64,000 nucleotides of DNA from Capsicum annuum (Eukaryota; Streptophyta; Magnoliopsida; Solanales; Solanaceae): assembly GCF_002878395.1 (NCBI RefSeq), contig NW_025861010.1:32105-96104 (forward strand). The letters run 5' to 3'. Under the pieces are notes generated by a model, which was given only the letters and a program-made list of their open reading frames with translations, searched no databases and was not told where the DNA came from. Shown here in pieces: positions 51,951 through 61,815 of this stretch (positions within the stretch are counted from its first letter, which is position 1; each line of letters starts with the position of its first letter). The position numbers and the translations under genes were made by a program.

Positions 51951-52370
51951 AATTTTTGGGCCATTTGGGTGGACAAACAGGCGAAACAATGTAAATGGGG
52001 CATTTTTGGGAAAAATTGGTGTGCATAACCCACGGTTTTGGGGGTGGGCCCGAGGTCTGTGCGTGATGTTAGCCAAAAATTGATTGGGGCATACTAGGGA
52101 GGTTAGGGATCATCCCAGTGTGGTCCGTTTAAATTTTCGTGGAAATTTGGGTGGACAGACAGGCAAAACAATTCAAACGTGGCATTTTTATGCCAAATTG
52201 GTGTGCTATAGCCCACAGTTTTGGGGGTGGGCCCGGTGTCTGGGTGTGCTGCTGGCAGAAAATTGATCGGGGAATACCAGGGAGGTTGGGAATCGTCCCA
52301 GTATGGTCCTTTTAATTTTCGTGGCCATTTGGGTGGACAAACGGGCGAAACAACGCGATTGGGGCATTCT
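51951..52370 (+). repeat. Junction block leading into D2 right copy
   Basis: The shared junction at 51960 leads to a GTGTGCATAACC monomer (52023), a B monomer (52205) and half of a GCGATTGGGGCATT monomer, which breaks at about 52365-52372 into AAAGGTTGGGGATCTTCCC. The right parent at 25440-25460 and the left parent both carry GCAT at the switch point. About 91 bp is missing relative to two full monomers. Confidence 0.75.
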
Positions 52371-54851
52371 TGAAAGGTTGGGGATCTTCCCAGTATGGTC
52401 CATTTAATTTTTCATGGTCATTTGGGTGGACAAACGGGCGAAACGGCGTGAATGGGGCATTTTCGGGCAAAATTTGTTTGTTATAGGCCACGATCTAGCG
52501 GGTGAGCCCAGAGTCCAGGCATGCTGTGAGCGAAAAATCGATCGATGCATTCTTGGGAGGTTGGGGATTATCATATTATGGTTCGTTTAAATTTTTGTGG
52601 CTATTTGGGTTAACAAGTGGGAGAAACAGCATGAACGGGGTATTTTTGAGCCAAATCGATGTTCTATACCCCACGGTTTTGGGGGTGGGACTGGGGTCCG
52701 AGCGTGTTATGTGCCAAAAATTAATCGAGGCATGCCAGGGAGATTGGGGATCATCCTAGTATAGTCCGTTTAATTTTTTTGTGGCAATTTTTATGGACAA
52801 ACGGGTGAAATGATGCGAATGAGATGTTTTCGGGCCAAATCGGTGTGCTATAACCCACAATTTTAGGGGTGGGCCCAGGTCCGGGCTTGCTGTAGCCAAA
52901 AATTATGTGGAGTATTGCAGGGGGTTGGGAATCATTCCAGTATGGTCCATTTAAATTTTTATGGCCATTTGGGTGGACAAAGGGGAGAAACGGCACGAAC
53001 GGGGTATTTTTGGGCCAAATCGGTGTGCTATAGCCCATAGTTTTTGGGGTAGGCCCGGGATTCAGGCGTACGGTTGGTCGAAAATCAATCGAGGTGTGCC
53101 GGAGATGTTGGGGATCATCCAAGTGTGGTCCATTTAATTTTTTATGGCCATTTGGGTGGAAAAACGGGTGAAACGGCGCGAACAAGGCATTTTCGTGCCA
53201 AATCAGTGTGCTATAGCCAACGATTTTGGGGGTGGGCCTAAATTCTAATCGTGCTGTGGGACAAAAATTAACCAAGTCTGCCAGGTAGGTTGGGAAGGGT
53301 CCCAGTGTGGTCCATTTAATTTTTCTTAGCCATTTGGGTTGACAAAGAAGCGAAATAGCGCGAACGAGGTATTTTCGTACCAAATTGGAGTGCTATAGCC
53401 AACAATTTTGGCGGTGGGCCCAAATTCTAGGCATGCTGTGGGCCAAAAATTAACCAGGGCCTGCCAGGTAGGTTGAGAATGGTCCCAGTGTGGTCCGTTT
53501 AATTTTTTGTGGCCATTTGGGTGGACAAACAAGCAAAACAGCGCGAACGAGGCATTTTCGAGCCAAATCGGTGTGCTAGCCCACGGTTTCAGAGGTGGGC
53601 TCAGGGTCCCTGCGTGTTGTGGGCCGAAAATTGACCGGGGCATGCCAGGGAGGTTGGGTATCATCCCAGTGTGGTCCGTTTAAGTTTTCGTGGCCATTTG
53701 GGTGGACAAACGGGTGAATCGGAGCGAACGGGGCATTTTTGGGCCAAATCGGTGTGCTATAGCCCATGGTTTTGGGGGTGGTCCCAGGGTCTATGCGTGT
53801 TATGCGACAAAAATCAACCGGGGTGTGCCAGGGAGTTTGGGGATCATCCGAGTATGGCGTGTTTAAATTTTCTTGGCCATTTGGGTGGATGAATGGGCGA
53901 AACAGCGCGAACGGGGCATTTTTGAGTCAAATCGGTGTACTATAGCCAAGGGTTTTTATGGTGGGCCCAGGTTTCAGGCATGCTGTGGGCTGAAAATTAA
54001 TCGAGGAATGCTAGGGAGGTTGGGTATCATCCTATTATGGTCCTTTTAATTTTTCGTGGCTATTTGGTTGGACAAACGGGCGAAACAGCATGAACGGTGC
54101 ATTTTTGGGCTAAATCGGTGTGCTATAGCTCATGGTTTCATGGGTGGGCCCAGGGTTCGGGCGTACTGTAGGAAAAAAATTAACCAGGGCTTGCCAGAGA
54201 GATTAGGAATCGTCCCAGTATGGTTCGTTTAAATTTTTGTGGCTATTTGGGTGGACAAACGGGTGAAACGGCGTGAATGGGGCATTTTCGGGCTAAATCA
54301 GTGTGCTATTGCCCACGGTTTCAGGGGTGCGCTCGAGTTCCGGGTGTGCTGTTCGATGAAAATCGATCGAGGCATGCCGGGGAGGTTGGGGATCGTTCGA
54401 GTATGGTCCGTTTAAATTTTCTTGGCCATTTGGGTGGACAAACGGGCAAAACGACGCGAATAGGGTATTTTCAGGCCAAATCGGTGTACTATAGCCCAGG
54501 GTTTTTGGGATGGGCCCAGGGCTCAGGCATGCCATGGGTCAAAAATCTATCGAGGCATGCTAGGGAGGTTGGATCATCCTAGCATGGTCCGTTTAATTTT
54601 TCGTGGCTATTTGATTGGACAAGTGGGTGAAACAGCGCGAATGGTGCATTTTCAGGCCAAATCAATGTGCTATAGCTCACGATTTTGGGGGTGGGCCTAG
54701 GGTTCGAGCGTGCTGTGGGCCAAAACTTAATCGAGGCATGCCAGGAAGGTTGGGGATTGTCCCAGTGTGATCCGTTTAAATTTTTGTGGCTATTTGGGTG
54801 GACAAACGGGCGAAACGGCCCGAATGGGGTATTTTTGGGCCAAATCGGTGT

Positions 54852-54914
54852 GCTATAGCCCACAGTTTTGGGGGATGGCCTGGGGTCCAGGCAATTTCTA
54901 TCCAAATCAGTATG
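54852..54914 (+). repeat. Partial monomer (62 bp between anchors) private to D2 right copy
   Basis: GGGGTCCAGGC is followed at once by AATTTCTATCCAAATCAG, leaving only 62 bp between successive CTATA landmarks. The left copy has a single full interval (27712-27896-28079) at this place. Either the left copy fused two monomers or the right copy gained a fragment. Confidence 0.75.
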
Positions 54915-57481
54915 CTATATCCCACGATTTTGATGGTAGGCTCGGGGTTTGGGCGTGTTGTGGGCTAAAAATTGATCGGGATGTGCCAGGGAGGTTGGGG
55001 ATCACCCCAGTATGGTCCGTTTAATTTTTCGTGTCCATTTAGGTGGACAAACGGGTGAACCGGCATAAACGGGGAATTTTCAGGTCAAATCAATGTGCTA
55101 TAGCCCATAGTTTTGGGGGTAGTCCCGGGGTTCAGGCGTGCTATGGGACGAAAATCGATTGAGGTGTGGCAGGGGGTTTGGGGATCATCCGAGTATGGTT
55201 CGTTTAAATTTTCTTGGTGATTTCGGTGGACAAATGGGCAAAACGGCATGAACGGGACATCTTTGGGTCTAATCAGTGTACTATAACCCAGGGTTTTTGG
55301 GGTGGGCCCGGGGTTCGGTCATGCTATGGGCCAAAAATCGATTAGGGCATGTTGGGGAGGTTAGGGATCATCCTAGTATGGTCAGTTTAATTTTTCGTGG
55401 CCATTTGGTTGGACAAATGGGAAAAACAATGCGAATGGTGCATTTTTGGGATAAATCGATGTGCAATAGCTCATGATTTTGGGAGTGGGCCCAGGGTTCG
55501 GGCGTGCTGTGGGCCAAAAATTAATTAAGGCATGACAAGGAGATTGGGGATCGTCCCAGTGTGGTCCGTTTAAATTTTAGTGGCTATTTGACTGGACAAA
55601 TGGGAGAAACAGTGTGAATAGGGCATTTTCTGGCCAAATCGGTGTGCTATAGCCCACGATTTCAGGGGTGGGACCAAGGTTCAGGTGTGTTGTGGGCTAA
55701 AAATCGATCGGGGCATGCCAGGGAGGTTGGGGATCGTTCAAGTATGGTCTATTTAAATTTTCCTGGCCATTTGGGTGGACAAATGGACAAAACGGCGCAA
55801 ACGAGGTTTTTTGAGATAAATCGGTGTACTATAGCTCGGGGTTTTTGGGATGGGCCAAGGGTTTAGGCATGCTGTGGGTTAAAAATCAATCAGGGCATGC
55901 CAGGGAGGTTGGGGATCATCCTAGTATGGTTCGTTTAATTTTTTTTGGCCATTAGGTCAGACAAATGGACGAAACGGCGCAAACGGTGAATTTTTTGGCC
56001 AAATCAGTGTGCTATAGCTCACGGTTTTGGGGTTGGGCCGAGAGTCCGGGAATGCTGTGGGCCAAAAGTTGACTGGGGCATGCCAGGGAGGTTGGAGATC
56101 GTCCCAGTGTATTCCGTTTCAATTTCTGTGGCTATTTGGGTGGACAAACGGGTGAAACAACGGGAACGGGGCATTTCAGGTAAAATCAGTGTACTATAGC
56201 CCACGGTTTTGGGGGTGGGCCCAGGTTCTGGGTGTGCTATATGCTGAAAATTGATCGAGGCATTCCAGGGAGATTGGGGATCATCTGAATGGTCTATTTA
56301 AATTTTCTTGGCTATTTGGGTGGACAAACGGGTAAAATGGTGCGAACGATGAATTTTCGGGCTAAATCGGTGTAATGTAGCGCAGGGTTTTTGGGGTGGG
56401 CTCAGGGTTCGGTCATGCTGTGGAACAAAATTTATCGGGGCATGCCAAGGAGGTTGGGGATCATCCTAGTATGGTCCGTTTAATTTTTCGTGGCCATTTG
56501 GTTGGACAAACAGGAAAACAGTACGACCTGTGCATATTCAAGCAAAATCGGTGTGCTATTGCTCACGATTTTGGGGGTGGGCCTATGGTTCGGGTGTTTT
56601 GTGGGCCAAAAATTGACCGGGGCATCCCAGGGAGGTTGGGGATCGTCCCAAAATGGTCCTTTTAATGTTTCATTGCCATTTCGGTGTACAAACGGGTGAA
56701 ACAGTGCGATAAGGGCATTTTTGGGCCAAATTGGTGTTCTATAGCGCACGGTTTTGGGTGTGGGCCTATGGTCCAGGCTTGCTGTTAGCTAAAAATCGAT
56801 CGAGGCATGACCGGGAGGTTGGGGATCGTCCTAGTGTTGTCCGTTTAATTTTTTGTAGCCATTTAGGTTGACAAACGGATTAAAGGGCACGAATGGGGCA
56901 TTTTCTGTTCAAATCAGTGAGCTATAGCCCATGATTTAAGGGGTGGACCCGGGGTCCGGGCGTGCTGTGGGCCAAAAATCAACCAAGGCATACCAGGGAG
57001 GCTGAGGATCATCCATGTGTGGTCTGTTTAAGTTTTCGTATCCCTTTGGGTAGACAAACGAGTGAAATACCATCAATGGGGCATTTTCGGACCAAATCAA
57101 TGTGCTATTGCCCATGGTTTTGGGAGTGGTCTTGGGGTTCGGGCATTCTGCCAGCCAAAAATACACCGGGGCGTGGCAGGGAGGTTGAGGATCATTGCAG
57201 TGTGGTTCGTTTAATTTTTCCTGGCCATTTGGATGGACAAACGTGTGAAACTGAGCAAACAGGGCATTTTCGGGCCAAAATGATGTGCTATGACCTACAG
57301 TTTTAGAGGTAGGCCAGGGGTACGGGCGTGCTGTGGGCCAAAAATCGATTGGGGCATGCGAGGGAGGTTGGGATCAGTGTGGTCTGTTTAATTTTTCGTA
57401 GATATTTGGGTGGACAAACGGGCGAAATGGCATGAACAGGGCATTTTTGGGCTAAATCGATGTGCTATAGGCTATGATTTT

Positions 57482-57503
57482 GGGGGTGGGTCCGGGGTCC
57501 GGG
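57482..57503 (+). other. Putative G-quadruplex motif in monomer core
   Basis: Runs of 5, 3, 4 and 3 G with loops of 1, 3 and 3 bases lie on the + strand. This is close to the inferred ancestral form of the core. Prediction only. Confidence 0.5.
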
Positions 57504-60500
57504 CGTTCTGTAGGGAAAAATTTGACCAGAGCATACCAGGAAGGTTGGGGATCTTCCATGTATGGTCCGTTTAATTTTTTGTGGCTTTGGGAGGACAAAC
57601 GGGTGAAACAGCACGAATGAGGCATTTTCGAGCAAAATTACTGTGCTATATCCTGCGGTTTTGCGGGTGAGCCCAGGATCCAGGCATGCTGTGGGTGAAA
57701 AATTTATTGGGGCATACTAGGGAGGTTAGGGATCATCTCAGTGTGGTCTATTTAAATTTTTGTTGCCATTTGGGTGGACAAACGGGCGAAACGGCGTGAG
57801 CGGGACATTTTTTAGCCAAATCAGTATGCTATAGCCCATGGTTTTAGGGGTGGGCCTGGGGTCCGAGCGTGATGTAGGCCGAAAATTGATCGAGGCATGT
57901 CAAGGAGGTTGGGTATCATCCTAGTATGGTCTATTTAATTTTTTGTAGCTATTTTTGTGGACAAATGGGCGAAGCAGCGCGAATGGGGCATTTTCGAGCT
58001 AAATCATGTAATATAGCTCACGATTATGGGGGTGGGCCCGGGGTTCGGGTGTGATATAGGCCAAAAATTCACTGGGGCATACTTGGGAGGTTGGGAATCA
58101 TCCTAGTATGGTCCGTTTAAATTTTTGTGGCCATTTGGGTGGACAAACGATCGAAACGGCGGGCCGAGGTCCGTGCGCGTTGTGGGCCAAAAATTGATCG
58201 AGGCATGCCATGGAGGTTCTATTTTGCTCCGTTTAATTTCTTGCAGCCATTTTGGTGGACAAACGGGTGACACGGCACGAACGGGGCATTTTAGGGCCAA
58301 ATCGATGTGCTATAGCCCACGGTTTTGGGGTGGGCCTAGGGTCTGGGCATGTTGTGGGCCAAAAATTTATCGGGGCATGCAAGAGAGGTTGGGGATCATC
58401 CTAGTATGGTCATTTTAAATTTACATAGAAATTTGGGTGGATAAATAGGCAAAACGATGCAAACGGGACATTTTCAGAATAAATCGGTGTCCTATAGCCC
58501 ACAGTTTTGGGGGTGGGCCTAGTGTCTGGATGTGCTGCTGGTAGAAAATTGATCGGGGCATGTCAAGGATGTTGGGATCATCCTAAAATGGTCATTTTAA
58601 TTTTTCATGGCCATTTGGGTGGACAAACGGGTGAAATAGTGCGATAGGGGAATTTTTGGGCCAAATCGGTGTGCTATAGCACACGGTTTTGGGAGTGGGC
58701 CTAGGGTCCGAGCTTGCTGTTGGCTAAAAATCGACCAGGATGTGATAGGGAGGTTAGGGATCATCCTAGTGTGGTTCGTTCAATTTTTCGTAGCCATTTG
58801 GGTTGGCAAACAGGCGAAAGGGCAAGAACGGGGCATTTTCTGTTCAAATTAGTGAGCTATAGCCCATGATTTAGGGGGTGGGACCGGAGTTCGGGCGTGC
58901 TTTAGGCCAAAAATAAACTGAGGCATGCCAGGGAGGATGAAGATCATCCAAGTGTTGTCTTTTTAAGTTTTTGTGGCTCTTTAGGTAGACAAACGAGCGA
59001 AATAGCACGAATGGGGCATTTTCTGGCTAAATCGGTGTGCTATTGCCTACGATTTTGAGAGTGGGCTCGGGGTTCGGGTATTATGCCAACCAAAAATACA
59101 TAAGGGCATGCCTGGGAGGTTGAGGATTATCCCAGTTGTGTCCGTTTAATTTTTCCTGGCCATTTGAGTGGACAAACGGGTGAAACTGCGCGAACGGGGC
59201 ATTTTCGGGCCAAAATGATGTGCTATGACCTACAATTTTGGGGGTGGGCCAGGGGTCTAGGCGTGCTGTGGGCAGAAAATCAATCGGTGCATGTGAGAGA
59301 GGTTGGGATCAGTATGGTCTGTTTAATTTTTCGTAGCCATTTGGGTGGACAAACGGGCGAAATGGCGTGAACGGGGCATTTTTGAGCTAAATCGATGTGC
59401 TATAGGCTATGATTTTGGGGGTGGTTCTGGGGTACGGGCGTTCTGTTTAATGTTTTGTGGCTTTGGGTGGACAAACTGGAAAAACGGCGCGAACGATGCA
59501 TTTTTGGCCAAAATTAGTGTGCTATAGCCTGAGGTTTTAATGGTGGGCCTAGGGTCCAGGCGTGCTGTGGGCAAATAATCGATTGGGGCGTGCTAGGGAA
59601 GTTGGGGATCATCTCAGTGTGGACTATTTAAATTTTTGTGGCCATTTGGGTGGACAAATGGGCGAAACGGCGCGAGCAGGGCATTTTTGAGCCAAATCAG
59701 TGTGCTATAGCCCACGGTTTTGGGGGTGGGCCTGGGCTCCGAGCGTGCTGCAGGCCGAAAATTGATTGAGGCATATCAAGGAGGTTGGGGATTATCCTAG
59801 TATGGTCCGTTTAATTTTATGTGGCTATTTTTGTTGATAAACGGGTGAAACAGCGTGAATGGGGCATTTTAGAGCCAAATCAATGTGCTATAGCTCACGG
59901 TTTTGGGGGTGGGCCCGAGGTCCGGGTGTGATATGGGCTAAAAATTCACCGAGGCATACTAGGGAGGTTGGGGATCATCCCAGTATGGTTTGTTTAAATT
60001 TTTGTGGCCATTTAGGTGGACAAACGGATGAAACGGCGGCAACAGGGCATATTTGAACCAAATCGGTGTGCTATAGCCCATGATTTTGGGGGTGGGCCCG
60101 AGGTCCGTAGGCGCTGTAGGCCAAAAATTGATCGAGGCATGCCATGGAGGTTGGGATCATCCTTGTATGCTCCATTTAATTTTTTACGGCCATTTTGGTG
60201 GACAAGCGGGCGAAATAATGTAAATAGGGAATTTTTGAGCAAAACGGTGTGCTATAGCTCACGGTTTTGGGGGTGGGCTCGGGGTCCAGGCTTGCTGTGT
60301 CCAAAAATCATCTGGGGCATTCTAGGGAGGTTGGGGATTATGCCAGTATGGTCCATTTAAATTTTTGTGGCCATTTGTGTGGACAAACAAGCGAAACGGC
60401 GCAAATGGGGCATTTTTGGGGAAAATTAGGCTACTATAGCCCACGGTTTGGGGGGTAGGCCCGAGGTCCGGGCGTGCTGTGGGCGAAAAATCGACCGGGG

Positions 60501-60613
60501 TATGTCGAGGAAGTTGGGGATCATCCAAGTGTGTCCATTTAATGTTTTGTGGCCATTTAGGTGGACAAATGGGTAAAACAGCACAACAAGGCATTTTTGT
60601 GCCAAATCGATGT

Positions 60614-60751
60614 GCTATAGCCCACGATTTTGGGGGTGGGCCTAGATTTTAAACATTTTGTGGAAGCTTGGAGATCATCTCAGTGTGTTATATCCTACGT
60701 TTAAATGGGTAAAACGACACTAACGGTGCATTTTCAGGCCAAATTGGTGTG
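60614..60751 (+). repeat. 137-bp fusion monomer, fourth instance
   Basis: TTGTGGAAGCTTGGAGATC and GTGTGTTATATCC have the same structure as at 33594, its D2 partner. Confidence 0.8.
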
Positions 60752-61682
60752 TTATAGCCTACGATTTTAGGGGTGGACCCTGGGTCCGGGCATGCTGTGG
60801 GCCATAAATCAACTGGGGCATGCCAGGGAGGTTGGGGATTATCCTAGTGTAGTTCATTTAAATTTTGTGGCCATTTGGGTGGACAAACGGGTGAAACAGT
60901 GTGAATGGGGCATTTTCGAGAATAATTGGTGTGCTATCGCCTACGATTTTGGGGGTGGGCCCGGGGTCCTTTCTTGTTGTGGGATAAAAATTTATTGACG
61001 CATGCTAGGGAGGTTGGGGATCATCCTAGTATGGTCTATTTAATTTTTTGTTTCCATTTTGGTGGACAAACGGGCAAAACGTTGCGAACGAGGCATTTTT
61101 AGGCTAAATCGATGTTCTATAGCTCACAGTTTCGGGGATAGGCCTGGGGTTCGGGCATGCTGTGGGCCAAAAATTAACCAAGGCATTCCAGGGAGGTAGG
61201 TGATCGTACAAGTATGGTCCATTTAAATTTTTGTGGCCATTTGGGTGGATAAACCGGTGAAACGGCGTGAACGAGGCATTTTTGGGCCAAATTAGTGTGT
61301 TATAGCCCACGATATTGGGGGTAGGCTTGGGGTTTGGGCGTGTTGTGGGCCAAAAATTGATCGGGGCATGCCAGGAAAGTTGGGGATCATCTCAGTATTG
61401 TTCGTTGAATTTTTCGTGGCCATTTAGGTTGACAAACGGGCAAAACAGCCTGAACGGGGCATTTTCTGGCCAAATTGGTGTTCTATAGCTTACGATTTCG
61501 GAGGTGGACCTGGGGTCCAGGCGTGCTATGGGCCAAAAATTGATCAGGGTGTGCCAGGAAGGTTGGGTATCATCCCAGTGTGGTCTGTTTAACTTTTCGT
61601 GGATATTTCGGTGGTCAAACAGGCGGAACGCCACGAATGGGGCATTTTAAGGCCAAATCGGTGTGCTATAGCCCACGGTTTC

Positions 61683-61703
61683 GGGGTGGGCCTGGGGTCT
61701 GGG
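61683..61703 (+). other. Putative G-quadruplex motif in monomer core
   Basis: Runs of 4, 3, 4 and 3 G with loops of 1, 3 and 3 bases lie on the + strand. Prediction only. Confidence 0.45.
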
Positions 61704-61815
61704 CGTGTAATGGGCCGTAAATTGATCGGGGCATGTCAGGAAAGTTGGGGTCATCCTAGTGTGGTTTGTTGAATTTTTCATGGGTATTTGGGTGGACAAA
61801 TGGCAAAACGGCGTA

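Larger units (their letters stand above)
52371..61815 (+). repeat. Large duplication D2, right copy
   Basis: Partner of 25456-34785. It includes the three-times-present piece (52370-53690), the type III string (53690-56660), a short module (56660-58400) and most of a type I HOR (58400-61815). Private differences are an extra partial monomer at 54852-54914 (62-bp interval), a full monomer at 53027-53210 where the left copy lost about 38 bp, and a loss of about 66 bp at 58160 (GAAACGGCGGGCCGAGG). It holds no gene. Confidence 0.85.

Noticed and set aside
52751..53383. 210-codon open frame on the minus strand, and about 200 other frames of 60-200 codons
   Set aside because: All are satellite translations with peptides recurring every 61 residues, in several frames and on both strands. 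They have no domain, no start context, and no conservation beyond that of the DNA repeat.
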